Shown here: piece after piece, positions 26,545 to 35,391 of the stretch
Layout: each line of letters starts with the position of its first letter
How positions within the stretch are numbered: the first letter of the stretch is position 1
NCBI GenBank assembly: GCA_900104855.1
Contig: FNSS01000001.1
Span: 6,767,001-6,831,000, forward strand
Direction: 5' to 3'
DNA from: Rhizobiales bacterium GAS188
GTDB taxonomy: Bacteria; Pseudomonadota; Alphaproteobacteria; Rhizobiales; Beijerinckiaceae
Length of the DNA stretch: 64,000 nt
Notes under the pieces: generated by a model
What the model saw: the letters and a program-made list of their open reading frames with translations, nothing else
The model's database searches: none
What the model was told of the DNA's origin: nothing
Position numbers and translations under genes: made by a program

Positions 26545-28842
26545 ATGCCGTCGACGATGTCCGAGGACCTGCGTGTAGGCGCGCTTGCCTATCATCGCCT
26601 GCCGCGGCCCGGTAAGCTCGAGATCCAGGCGACGAAGCCGCTCGGCAACCAGCGCGACCTTGCGCTCGCCTATTCGCCGGGCGTCGCCGCGCCTTGCGAG
26701 GCGATCGTCGCCGACCCTGACGAAGCCGCGAGCCTCACCTCGCGCCAGAACCTCGTCGCGGTGCTTTCGAACGGCACGGCCGTGCTCGGCCTCGGCGCCA
26801 TCGGGCCGCTCGCCTCCAAGCCGGTGATGGAAGGCAAGGCGGTCCTGTTCAAGAAATTCGCCGGCCTCGATTGTTTCGATATCGAGGTCGCCGAGACCGA
26901 TATCGACAAGCTCGTCGACATCATCGTGGCGCTCGAGCCGACATTCGGGGGGATCAACCTCGAAGACATCAAGGCGCCCGAATGCTTCGAGGTCGAGGAG
27001 CGGGCCCGCGCCCGCATGAAGATCCCGGTCTTCCATGACGACCAGCATGGCACGGCGATCATCGTCGCGGCGGCGGTGCTGAACGGGCTCGAAATCGCTG
27101 GCAAGAAGCTCGACGCCGTCAAGGTCGTGGCTTCGGGGGCCGGAGCCGCCGCGCTCGCCTGCCTCAACCTCCTCGTCTCGCTCGGCGTGAAGCGCGAGAA
27201 CATCTTCATTTGCGACATCGAGGGCGTCGTCTACCAAGGCCGCGAGAAGCTGATGGACCGCTGGAAATCGGTCTATGCGCAGAAGACCGATGCCCGCGCG
27301 CCCGCCGATGTGATCGGTGGTGCCGATATCTTCCTCGGCCTCTCGGCGGGCGGCGTGTTGAAACCCGAGATGGTGGCCCGGATGGCCGAGAAGCCGCTCA
27401 TCCTGGCGCTCGCCAATCCCTATCCGGAGATCTTGCCCGAGGAAGCGCTGAAGGCGAAGCCGGACGCCATGATCTGCACCGGCCGCTCGGATTATCCGAA
27501 CCAGGTCAACAATGTGCTGTGCTTCCCCTATATCTTCCGCGGCGCTCTCGACGCAGGAGCGACCACCATCAACGAGGAGATGAAGCTCGCCGCGGTGCGC
27601 GCCATCGCCGAGCTTGCCCGCATGGCGCCTTCCGATGTCGTGGCGCGCGCCATCGGCGGCGAAGCACGGACCTTCGGGGCGCAATCCCTGATCCCTAGCC
27701 CCTTCGATCCGCGCCTCATCCTGTGGATCGCCCCCGCCGTCGCCAAGGCCGCCATGGACACCGGCGTGGCGCGCCACCCGATCGTGGATATGGAAGCCTA
27801 TAAGGACCAGCTGTCGCGCTTCGTCTTCCGCTCGGGCTTCATCATGAAGCCGCTGTTCCAGCGGGCCAAGGAGAATCTGCGGCGTGTCATCTATGCCGAT
27901 GGCGAGGATGAGCGGGTGTTGCGCGCCACTCAGGTGGTGATCGAGGAGGAGCTCGCCAGGGCGGTGCTGATCGGGCGTCCGCATGTGGTCGAGGCGCGCC
28001 TCAAGCGCTTCGGCCTGTCGGCGCGGCCGGGCAAGGATTTCGAGCTCGTCAACCCCGATGACGATCCCCGTTATCGCGATTACGTTGCAGATTATGCCAG
28101 GATCGCGGGGCGCTCGGGCATCACGCCCGACGCAGCGCGCACCCTGGTGCGCACCAATGCGACGGTGATCGCGGCGCTGGCGCTGGCGCGCGGCGATGTG
28201 GATGCCATGCTGTGCGGGCTCGAGGGCCGTTTCCCCTCGCGCATCCGCCATATCCGCGACATCATCGGTCTCGCGCCCGGCGTGCGCGGCCTCTCGGCGA
28301 TGAGCCTCGTCATCACCTCGAAGGGCGCTTATTTCCTCGCCGACACCCATGTGCGCACCGACCCGACGGCCGAGGAGATCGCCGATATGGCGGTCCAATG
28401 CGCCTCGCATGTGCGTCGCTTCGGCCTCTCCCCGAAGATCGCCTTGCTGTCGCATTCGGATTTCGGCGCCGCCGACACGCCCTCCGCCGTGAAGATGCGC
28501 AAGGCGCTGGCGCTGGTGCGCGCCATGCAGCCCGAGCTCGAGGTCGATGGCGAGATGCAGGCCGATACGGCGCTCTCCGAGGTGATCCGCGATCAGGTCC
28601 TGCCCAAGGCCCGCTTCGCCGGAGAGGCGAATGTGCTGATCATGCCCAATCTCGATGCGGCCAATATCGCCTTCTCGCTGATCAAGGTGCTGGCCGACGC
28701 GCTGCCCGTCGGCCCGATCCTGATGGGGGCGGCAAAGCCCGCCCATATTCTTTCGCCCTCGGTCACGCCGCGTGGCATCGTCAACATGACCGCGGTCGCC
28801 GTGGTCGAGGCGCAATCGCGCGAAAGCTCGGATACGGCATAG
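26545..28842 (+). CDS. maeB: NADP-dependent malic enzyme, MaeB type (fused phosphotransacetylase domain)
   Basis: A 765-residue two-domain enzyme making pyruvate from malate with NADP+. The malic-enzyme half spans about residues 1-430 ([61 protein letters not shown]-like segment) and the second half is a phosphotransacetylase-like domain ([13 protein letters not shown]...[18 protein letters not shown]) that regulates activity by binding acetyl-CoA. ATG 26545 follows GGGAGTGGG; a start at 26479 lacks such a site. Confidence 0.95.
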   Translation: MPSTMSEDLRVGALAYHRLPRPGKLEIQATKPLGNQRDLALAYSPGVAAPCEAIVADPDEAASLTSRQNLVAVLSNGTAVLGLGAIGPLASKPVMEGKAVLFKKFAGLDCFDIEVAETDIDKLVDIIVALEPTFGGINLEDIKAPECFEVEERARARMKIPVFHDDQHGTAIIVAAAVLNGLEIAGKKLDAVKVVASGAGAAALACLNLLVSLGVKRENIFICDIEGVVYQGREKLMDRWKSVYAQKTDARAPADVIGGADIFLGLSAGGVLKPEMVARMAEKPLILALANPYPEILPEEALKAKPDAMICTGRSDYPNQVNNVLCFPYIFRGALDAGATTINEEMKLAAVRAIAELARMAPSDVVARAIGGEARTFGAQSLIPSPFDPRLILWIAPAVAKAAMDTGVARHPIVDMEAYKDQLSRFVFRSGFIMKPLFQRAKENLRRVIYADGEDERVLRATQVVIEEELARAVLIGRPHVVEARLKRFGLSARPGKDFELVNPDDDPRYRDYVADYARIAGRSGITPDAARTLVRTNATVIAALALARGDVDAMLCGLEGRFPSRIRHIRDIIGLAPGVRGLSAMSLVITSKGAYFLADTHVRTDPTAEEIADMAVQCASHVRRFGLSPKIALLSHSDFGAADTPSAVKMRKALALVRAMQPELEVDGEMQADTALSEVIRDQVLPKARFAGEANVLIMPNLDAANIAFSLIKVLADALPVGPILMGAAKPAHILSPSVTPRGIVNMTAVAVVEAQSRESSDTA

Positions 28843-29006
28843 GGTGATCTTGCATGGTCGCCGCCATATCGCACGCGGTGGCGGCGCTTTAAGTCGCCAT
28901 GTCCTCGTCTTGGTCGCGAGATCATGGAGTGCCGGACAGATCCGATCAAAAGCGATCGCGCTCCAGAACCAGTTTCCCTCACCCGCAACCTGTCGAGGAT
29001 ATGGCC

Positions 29007-29456
29007 ATGTCGCACTCAAGCGCCGCCACGCCGCAGACCAGCGCGTCGGACGAACCAGGCGCCGATCGGCTCGGGCCCGCCGTCCGCGGCTCGAGCTTCG
29101 GAGCGGCGGTCCCGATCCTGAGGATCTTCTCGGTCGAAAAGGCCAAGGAGTTCTACCTCGGCTTTCTTGGCTTCACCCTTGATTGGGAGCATCGGTTCGG
29201 CGACAATTTTCCGCTCTACGCGCAGGTCTCCCGATCCGGATTGACCCTGCATCTGAGTGAACATCATGGCGACGCCAGCCCAGGCTCGACGGTGCTCGTG
29301 ACGATCCAGGGGGTCGATGCTCTTCATCGAGAGCTGATCGACAAGAATTATGCCTACTCCAAGCCCGGCATTTGCGAAGACCAGTCCTGGGGCCGTGAGC
29401 TCGAAGTGCCGGACCCGTTCGGCAATCGCATTCGCTTCTGCGAGCCCAAGGAATGA
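29007..29456 (+). CDS. VOC-family protein (glyoxalase/bleomycin-resistance fold)
   Basis: A 149-residue protein with a VOC domain from about residue 32: AVPILRIFSVEKAKEFYLGFLGFTLDWEHRFGDNFPLY, then LTLHLSEHHGDASPGS and PDPFGNRIRFCEPKE. This resembles bleomycin-binding and related glyoxalase-superfamily proteins; substrate is unknown. An N-terminal tail of about 30 residues is low in complexity. Two in-frame ATGs (29001, 29007) are close to GAGGAT; 29007 has better spacing. Confidence 0.8.
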   Translation: MSHSSAATPQTSASDEPGADRLGPAVRGSSFGAAVPILRIFSVEKAKEFYLGFLGFTLDWEHRFGDNFPLYAQVSRSGLTLHLSEHHGDASPGSTVLVTIQGVDALHRELIDKNYAYSKPGICEDQSWGRELEVPDPFGNRIRFCEPKE

Positions 29457-29463
29457 GCATGAG

Positions 29464-29664
29464 CGATCAATCGGGACGCGCCTATCCCTCCTCCGCGAAG
29501 CGTAGCGAGCGGGGGAGGGTGGACGCGAGGCCCTTGCCGAGCGGACGGGTGGGGGACTTCTCCGGAAACGCACCCCACCCGGCTCGCTACGCCGAGTCTT
29601 TCTGTTCAAGACTTGACGCCTCCCCTGCTCCGCATGGGAGGGATAGGCGCGTCTCGATCAATCG
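29464..29664. repeat. MITE-like element with 28-bp terminal inverted repeats
   Basis: The ends 29464-29491 and 29637-29664 are inverse copies with 25 of 28 positions identical, sharing ACGCGCCTATCCCTCC. The 201-bp interior has no open frame of note and can fold extensively (CCACCC/GGGTGG tracts). A second copy, opposite in orientation, is split by the IS110 element at 3812-5575. It begins eight bases after the VOC stop codon. Confidence 0.75.
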
Positions 29665-29841
29665 TACCTTAAATCATCACGCTCTAGGCAACTTTCTCGT
29701 AGTCGAGGCTGTTTTATACTGTATTCATTTTGATGCTGTCGGAATAATTTCGATATAGACGATTCTGTTGGCCGGTCGACCGCGTCCTTGACCTCTCGGG
29801 TCTACGCCCATCTCCTGCAGAGGGCAGGACGGTCGACGCCG
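29665..29841. other. AT-rich spacer
   Basis: This 177-bp region between the MITE-like element and the nth stop codon is markedly richer in A and T than its surroundings around 29680-29765 and shows no gene or terminator that I can support. Confidence 0.35.
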
Positions 29842-30582
29842 TCAAGCCGCCTTGGCGATGGTTTTCGGCTCGAGGGGACACAGATCGGCGATCGGGCAGA
29901 TCGGGCATTTGGGAGTGCGCGCCACGCAGACATAGCGCCCATGCAGGATGAGCCAATGATGCGCGTGGCGCTTATAGCGCGCCGGCACGACGCGTTCGAG
30001 GCCTTGCTCCACTTCGAGCGGCGTGCGCCCCGGCGCCAGGTTGAGACGGTTGGCGACGCGGAAGATATGCGTGTCGACGGCGATCGTCTCCTCGCCGAAG
30101 GCGACGTTCAAGACGACACTCGCGGTCTTGCGGCCGACGCCCGGCAAGGCCTCGAGCGCGTCCCGGTCATGCGGCACCTCACCGCCATGACGCTCGATCA
30201 GCGCCTGCGACAGGGCGATCACGTTCTTGGCCTTGTTGCGGAACAAGCCGATCGTCTTGATCGCCTCGCGCAGCGCGTCCTCGCCGAAGGCCAGCATCTT
30301 GGCGGGAGTGTCCACGCGCGGGAAGAGCGTCCTGGTCGCCTTGTTGACGCCGGCATCGGTCGCCTGGGCGGAGAGCACGACCGCGACGAGCAGCGTGAAG
30401 ATATTGTGGTAGGCAAGCTCGGTCGCAGGGTCCGGATTGAGCGCCGAGAGGCGCGCGAATATCGCCTCGATCGTCTCGGGTGGCAGGCGTGCCTGGCGCC
30501 CGCCCTTGCGTCGGTTCGTCACAGCCTTGTGAGGCCTGGCCTTGGCCGTCTTCGGTGTCGGCTTCGTTGTTTCTCGGCGCAT
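29842..30582 (-). CDS. nth: Endonuclease III
   Basis: A 246-residue DNA glycosylase/AP lyase for oxidised pyrimidines. It has the helix-hairpin-helix LPGVGRKTASVVLNVAF with the catalytic Lys, the Asp in AVDTHIFRVANRL and the [4Fe-4S] cluster ligands C-X6-C-X2-C-X5-C in CVARTPKCPICPIADLC. ATG 30582 leaves a basic N-terminal tail of about 30 residues; the open frame upstream to 30912 is antisense to DUF2244 and is not used. Divergent from the DUF2244 gene. Confidence 0.95.
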   Translation of the reverse strand: MRRETTKPTPKTAKARPHKAVTNRRKGGRQARLPPETIEAIFARLSALNPDPATELAYHNIFTLLVAVVLSAQATDAGVNKATRTLFPRVDTPAKMLAFGEDALREAIKTIGLFRNKAKNVIALSQALIERHGGEVPHDRDALEALPGVGRKTASVVLNVAFGEETIAVDTHIFRVANRLNLAPGRTPLEVEQGLERVVPARYKRHAHHWLILHGRYVCVARTPKCPICPIADLCPLEPKTIAKAA

Positions 30583-30633
30583 GGAGACGATATAACAGGC
30601 GCTCACGCATGAAGGGCAAGGCACCAATCGCAG

Positions 30634-31125
30634 ATGTCCACCGGCGCGGACGAGACCGTCTTCGAGGCGAAGCTGACGCCACATCGATCGCTCGGCCGCA
30701 ATGGCTTTCGCCTGATGATGACCTTGTGCTGCATCTCGGCCGTGTTCTCGAGCATCCCCTTCATCCTGTTCGGGGCCTGGCCGGTCGCCGGCTTCTATGG
30801 GCTCGACGTGCTCGCGGTGTTCGTTGCCTTCAAGGTCAATTACCGGCGCGCCGGGGCTGAGGAGAGCGTGCGCCTGACCTATGTCGAATTGGTCTTGAGC
30901 AAGATCACCCATCGTGGCGAGACGGCGGTGTGGCGCTTCAACCCGCTCTGGGCGCGGCTATCGCTCGAGGATGACGAGGATTTCGGAGCGCAGCGCCTCA
31001 GCGTCGTGTCGGGGCGCCAGAGCGTGTCGATTGGCGATTTCCTGGCCCCGCCGCAGCGACGCGACCTTGCCGTCGCCCTCGGAGCGGCGCTCACCAAGGC
31101 CAAGCGCGGCCCCGACCTTGGTTGA
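30634..31125 (+). CDS. DUF2244 membrane protein
   Basis: A 163-residue protein with two adjacent transmembrane segments (LMMTLCCISAVFSSIPFILFGAWPVAGFYGLDVLAVFVAF-like region, residues about 28-68) and a cytosolic C-terminal half. The N-terminal FEAKLTPHRSLGRNGF is the DUF2244 signature. Position next to nth is common in alphaproteobacteria. Function is unknown. Confidence 0.85.
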   Translation: MSTGADETVFEAKLTPHRSLGRNGFRLMMTLCCISAVFSSIPFILFGAWPVAGFYGLDVLAVFVAFKVNYRRAGAEESVRLTYVELVLSKITHRGETAVWRFNPLWARLSLEDDEDFGAQRLSVVSGRQSVSIGDFLAPPQRRDLAVALGAALTKAKRGPDLG

Positions 31126-31166
31126 GTCCGGACCGGCGTGCCGGCAATGCCCTTCGGGTGACGCGC

Positions 31167-31454
31167 TCAGCGATAGTACCTCTGGCTCTCATAGGGCCTC
31201 TGGCGATAAGGGTGATGATAATGGTGCCGGTAATAGGCGCGACGGTAATAGCGGTGCCGGTAAGTAGGCGTCACGCTATTGCCGATGAAGGCGCCGGCTC
31301 CGGCTCCGACTACTGCTCCGACCGGTCCGCCCACCACGGCACCCACCGCACCACCGGTTACCGCGCCGCCGACCGCGCCCTGACCGGACGCTGAAGCTGG
31401 CGCCGCCAACGCCACGCTGAGGGCGAGGGCGGAAGCGATGATTGGGATGCGCAT
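31167..31454 (-). CDS. Small secreted glycine-zipper protein with His/Tyr/Arg-rich tail
   Basis: A 95-residue protein: signal peptide (SALALSVALAAPASA), a glycine-zipper core of GAVGGAVTGGAVGAVVGG type, then a tail rich in Tyr, Arg and His (YRHRYYRRAYYRHHYHH). Similar proteins occur widely in rhizobia at the envelope, without known function. The tail could bind metal or polyanions, which is speculation. It is convergent with the DUF2244 gene. Confidence 0.75.
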   Translation of the reverse strand: MRIPIIASALALSVALAAPASASGQGAVGGAVTGGAVGAVVGGPVGAVVGAGAGAFIGNSVTPTYRHRYYRRAYYRHHYHHPYRQRPYESQRYYR

Positions 31455-31575
31455 TTTTTGACTCCTGGTGTCAGTGTCTCAACGTCCCCCGGCTCGCCTT
31501 GTTCCCATAACGCCGACGAAATGTCGCGGCACCGGACATATTGACGCGGCGTCGCACGAGGTGTCTGGTCGCGCC

Positions 31576-31995
31576 ATGCGTCGCATGCGGTTTCAGCGGG
31601 CTTGGATCGAGCGTTTGAGAGAATGGCGGCTCGCCGTCTCGACGCTCGCCATCTATGGGCTCGTCCTGCAGGCCCTCCTGGGGGGCGCGGCGATGAGCGC
31701 CTCCTTGGCCGTGAGTGCCGATGGGGGAACGATCATCTGCAAGGGGGAGGCTTGGCATGCGGACGTCCCCGGTGGGGCGCCGCAGGAGCATGGCCAGAAT
31801 TGCGCCTGTCAGGGTCTCTGCGCGCAACATGGAGGTGTCGGCCTCGATCCGTCGAGCAGCGCCGCGGCTCAGCTCCCCTCGCGGCATGCGAGCCGCCTCG
31901 CCGGGCCGCCGGCGATCGTCATCAAGGTTCCGCGCACACTGCGGCGATCGGGCTTCGCCAGGGCGCCTCCTCGGCCAGGCGTGGATTTCGCCTGA
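31576..31995 (+). CDS. DUF2946-like Cys/His-rich membrane protein
   Basis: A 139-residue protein with one N-terminal membrane helix (LAVSTLAIYGLVLQALLGGAAM) and a periplasmic segment containing CKGEAWHADV and CACQGLCAQHGG, resembling DUF2946 proteins found beside copper genes. ATG 31576 is the start used; the frame stays open to 31468 without a ribosome site. It is 59 bp before a copper chaperone gene, so a role in copper handling is inferred from context. Confidence 0.6.
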   Translation: MRRMRFQRAWIERLREWRLAVSTLAIYGLVLQALLGGAAMSASLAVSADGGTIICKGEAWHADVPGGAPQEHGQNCACQGLCAQHGGVGLDPSSSAAAQLPSRHASRLAGPPAIVIKVPRTLRRSGFARAPPRPGVDFA

Positions 31996-32054
31996 ACCCG
32001 AGTTGAACCTTGCCGCGATCGCCACGGCGCGCGGCTCCTGCCTGCGAGGACCTC

Positions 32055-32645
32055 ATGAAACGATCTTTTGCCGCGGCGCTCGCCGCAGCCTCGGCCCTGG
32101 TCGGGGCGCTGACGCTCGCCTCGATTCCCAACGCCGCCCATGCAGTCGCCACAAGCGCCCCCGGGCTTCGTGGGCCGGCTTTGGCCGGCCATCTGCGGCT
32201 CGCCGCCATGGCGGGCATGGAAGCAGCCGAATTCACCCTTGGCGCTCTGCGCATCAAAGGGCTCTGGATGCGCGCCACGCCGAAAGGCGCTACCGTCGCC
32301 GGCGGCTATCTGTCGATCACGAATACGGGAACGGAGCCCGATCGGCTTGTCGACGTGGCGAGCGACGTTGCAGGAAGCGTCGAGGTGCACGAAATGAACA
32401 TGTCGGGCGGCGTGATGACGATGCGCCCCGTCCCGGCGCCGCTCGAGGTCAAGCCCGGTGCGACGCTCGAGCTCAAGCCGGGCGGCTATCATGTGATGTT
32501 CACCAAGCTCAAGCAGGGCCTGAGCGAGGGCGACAAAGTGAAGGCCACGCTCGTCTTCGAGAAGGCGGGCAAGGTTGAGATCGAATTCCCGGTGGGTGGG
32601 CTCACGGCGACCGGCGCCGGCCAGATGCCCGACCATAAGATGTAG
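32055..32645 (+). CDS. Periplasmic copper chaperone PCu(A)C
   Basis: A 196-residue protein with a signal peptide and a DUF461/PCuAC domain. The copper-binding set is visible as HEMNMSGGVMTM and, about 50 residues on, GGYHVMFTKLK. It passes Cu(I) to the CuA site of cytochrome oxidase or to SCO. It has a longer N-terminal spacer (about 60 residues) than many homologues. ATG 32055 follows GAGGACC. The SCO gene starts nine bases after its stop. Confidence 0.9.
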   Translation: MKRSFAAALAAASALVGALTLASIPNAAHAVATSAPGLRGPALAGHLRLAAMAGMEAAEFTLGALRIKGLWMRATPKGATVAGGYLSITNTGTEPDRLVDVASDVAGSVEVHEMNMSGGVMTMRPVPAPLEVKPGATLELKPGGYHVMFTKLKQGLSEGDKVKATLVFEKAGKVEIEFPVGGLTATGAGQMPDHKM

Positions 32646-32654
32646 GAGTGAGCC

Positions 32655-33260
32655 ATGTTGAAACGCATCAGGGTCGTGCTCTGGATTGCCTGCGCCATTC
32701 CGCTCCTGGCGCTCGGCGCCGTCGGCATCCTCGAGCTGACCCAGAAGACCGGTAGCGTCGGCGCCTTGCAGGCGAGCGGCATCGGCGGCCCGTTTAAGCT
32801 CGCCGCCTCGACCGGCGGCTCTTTCTCGACCGACGAACTGAAGGGTAAGCCCTTCCTGGTCTTTTTCGGCTTCACGCGCTGCCCGGAGATCTGCCCGACC
32901 ACGATCTCCGACATCTCCACCTGGCTCGACGCGCTCGGGTCCGACGGCAAGGAGATCAAGGCGCTGTTCGTCAGCATCGATCCCGAGCGCGACGATGTCG
33001 CCTCGCTGAAGGATTATCTGTCCTCCTTCAACGACCGCATCATCGGCCTGACCGGAACGCCGGACGAGATCGCGGCGGTGGCCAAGGAATATCGCGTCTA
33101 TTACGCCAAACATCCATTGAAGGATGGCGATTATACCATGGACCATTCGGCGGTGATCTATCTGATGGATCGCCAAGGCAAGCTCGCCGGCACGCTCACC
33201 TATGGCGACCCCACGAACGACGCCGTCGCCAAGCTGAAGCGGCTCCTGGCCTCGGCCTGA
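32655..33260 (+). CDS. SCO1/SenC family copper metallochaperone
   Basis: A 201-residue thioredoxin-fold protein anchored by an N-terminal helix (VVLWIACAIPLLALGAVGIL). Copper ligands are the CPEIC pair in FTRCPEICPTT and the His in DYTMDHSAVIYLMD. It assembles the CuA centre of cytochrome c oxidase. Forms an operon with PCu(A)C and probably the DUF2946-like gene; no oxidase subunits are adjacent. The 250 bp after it hold no gene. Confidence 0.93.
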   Translation: MLKRIRVVLWIACAIPLLALGAVGILELTQKTGSVGALQASGIGGPFKLAASTGGSFSTDELKGKPFLVFFGFTRCPEICPTTISDISTWLDALGSDGKEIKALFVSIDPERDDVASLKDYLSSFNDRIIGLTGTPDEIAAVAKEYRVYYAKHPLKDGDYTMDHSAVIYLMDRQGKLAGTLTYGDPTNDAVAKLKRLLASA

Positions 33261-33510
33261 GCCGGCGACGCGGTCGCCCGCGCGCCTGGCGCGAATGACA
33301 CGTTTGTCCCTCGCACGACCGTGTCATTCGGCTTGCCCGCCTCCGCCAGGACCGCTATCGAGCTTCGCCCCGAAATCGGGTATACGCCGCTTCGCGCGAA
33401 ATTCTCGCCATGGATCAGGATGCCATGTCGCAGACGGATAGGGCTGTCACCGGCCTGCGGGCTCTCGGCGCGCGCGACGCCGGAACCGGCCCGAGCGGGG
33501 AGGGCGCGCG

Positions 33511-34800
33511 ATGAGTGGGCGCAAGATCCTGCGCGGGCGGCTCCTTTGGTTCGTGGCCGATCCTCAGGAGGCGGGGGCGCAGGCGCATCGCTATGTCGAG
33601 GACGGCGCCGTTCTCATTTCCGACGGCAAGGTGCGCGAGGCCGGGGAGGCGGGTTCGGTGCTCGCGCAGGCCGCCCCCGGCACGCCGGTCGAGGATCATC
33701 GGCCGCATCTGATCATGCCGGGCTTCATCGACCCGCATATTCATTTCCCGCAGACCCAGGTGGTGGCGAGTTATGGCGCGCAGCTGCTCGAATGGCTGAT
33801 CAAATACACCTTCGTCGAGGAGCAGAAATTCCACGATCCTGCGCATTGTGCCCGCAATGCGCGTTTCTTCTTCGACGAGTTGCTGCGTAACGGCACCACC
33901 ACGGCCGTCGCCTTCTGCTCCGTGCATGCCCAATCGGCCGAGGCCTTCTTCGCTGAATCTGCGCGCCGCAACACGCTGATGCTTGCCGGCAAGGTGATGA
34001 TGGATCGCAACGCGCCTGAAGGCCTGCGCGATACGCCGCAGCGCGGCTATGACCAGTCGAAGGCGCTGATCGCCAAATGGCACGGCCGCGGTCGCCAGCT
34101 CTACGCCATCGCACCACGCTTCGCCGTCACCTCGAGCGAAGCACAGCTCGAGGCGGCGGGTGCGCTGGCGCGCGAGCATCCCGACTGCCATGTCGAGACG
34201 CATCTGGCGGAGAACCATGCCGAGATCGCGCTCGTCAAAGAGCTCTTTCCCTGGTCGCGCGATTATACGGATGTCTATGAGCGCTACGGCTTGCTCGGTC
34301 CGAAGAGCTTGCTCGGCCATTGCATCCATCTCGGCCCGCGTGAGCGCAGCCTCCTCGCCGAACGGGGTAGCGTCGCGGTCTTCTGCCCGACCTCGAACCT
34401 GTTCATCGGCTCGGGCCTGTTCGATTGGCGCGCGACGCGCGAAGCGGGTCTGCGCATCGGGCTTGCGACCGATATCGGCGGCGGCACCAGCTATTCCATG
34501 CTGCAGACGGCGGCCGAGGCCTACAAAGTGCTGCAGCTGCAAGGCCAGAACCTGCCGGCCCTGCAGGCTTTCCACGCCATGACGCGCGGCAATGCGCTGG
34601 CGCTCGGCCTCGAAGACCGCATCGGCTCCTTCGAGGCGGGCAGGGCCTGCGATGCGGTGGTGCTCGATGCGGGCGCGACGCCTGCAATGCGTCACCGCAT
34701 GGAGACGGCGCGCAGCCTTGATGAGGAATTGTTCGTGCTGATGACGATGGGCTCGGAGCGCAATATTGCCGCGACCTATGTGATGGGCGAGAAAGCCTGA
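33511..34800 (+). CDS. guaD: Guanine deaminase
   Basis: A 429-residue amidohydrolase making xanthine from guanine. Metal-site residues are visible in PGFIDPHIHFPQ, HLAENHAEI, LGHCIHL and ATDIGGGTSYSML, and the order matches bacterial GuaD. ATG 33511 follows GGGGAGGGCGCG. No xanthine dehydrogenase genes adjoin, so it stands alone here. Confidence 0.92.
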   Translation: MSGRKILRGRLLWFVADPQEAGAQAHRYVEDGAVLISDGKVREAGEAGSVLAQAAPGTPVEDHRPHLIMPGFIDPHIHFPQTQVVASYGAQLLEWLIKYTFVEEQKFHDPAHCARNARFFFDELLRNGTTTAVAFCSVHAQSAEAFFAESARRNTLMLAGKVMMDRNAPEGLRDTPQRGYDQSKALIAKWHGRGRQLYAIAPRFAVTSSEAQLEAAGALAREHPDCHVETHLAENHAEIALVKELFPWSRDYTDVYERYGLLGPKSLLGHCIHLGPRERSLLAERGSVAVFCPTSNLFIGSGLFDWRATREAGLRIGLATDIGGGTSYSMLQTAAEAYKVLQLQGQNLPALQAFHAMTRGNALALGLEDRIGSFEAGRACDAVVLDAGATPAMRHRMETARSLDEELFVLMTMGSERNIAATYVMGEKA

Positions 34801-34953
34801 CCACAGCGCGCGGCCCCGTTCCGCCAATCATTGACTCTACGAGGGCGTGTTCCTCTTTTTGGAAAACAATGCAATATCAAAGACTTAGATGAGAAACTGA
34901 CGATTGCCGATGCCACTTTCCGGGTCGCGCCGCGCGACGGGAGAGTCAGGCCG

Positions 34954-35244
34954 CTATTTCTTCGGCAGAGCGCAAGGGTCGAGCTTGATCGAGCCCGTCG
35001 CGATGTCGCCGGTCAGGGCAGCTGTTGCCGTGCGGCGCATCGCGTCCCGGTCCGTCGGCGACAAGAACCATGCGACCTTGGAGGCGCCCGTGCCGCGCTC
35101 GGTGGTGGAGTCCGCGAGTATGGAGCCAGCGATGACCGAGAAGGCGCCGACCCCCAGCCCCACCTTCACGATGCGCACCAGCATGCTCCAACGAATCAAC
35201 AAGCCGCGTGGAGCCTCGTCCCCCTCATCGTCCTGATATCTCAT
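34954..35244 (-). CDS. Hypothetical protein with one membrane helix
   Basis: A 96-residue frame on the minus strand from ATG 35244: MRYQDDEGDEAPRG, a hydrophobic stretch (MLVRIVKVGLGVGAFSVIAGSIL), then VAWFLSPTDRDAMRRTATAAL. It ends close to a Cys-containing tail. The composition suits a real small envelope protein, but I recognise no family. Confidence 0.45.
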   Translation of the reverse strand: MRYQDDEGDEAPRGLLIRWSMLVRIVKVGLGVGAFSVIAGSILADSTTERGTGASKVAWFLSPTDRDAMRRTATAALTGDIATGSIKLDPCALPKK

Positions 35245-35391
35245 CCCCAATACCATGAGCCGATCCCCGAACCCTTCGATCAAATTACGTCGAAGGTAAT
35301 TATGGATCGTTTAGGTAAATAAGGAGTTGCGGGGCCGTTTGCCGCAGGCCGCGAAGGGCGGGCGCGCCGCCCTCAGCGGCTCAACTCTCAC

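Noticed and set aside
28847-29006. Small gene between maeB and the VOC gene
   Set aside because: No frame with a ribosome site or sensible composition; treated as intergenic.
26500-29019. 839-codon open frame antisense to maeB
   Set aside because: High-GC shadow of the strongly supported malic enzyme gene; the product is His/Asp/Arg-rich with no domain.
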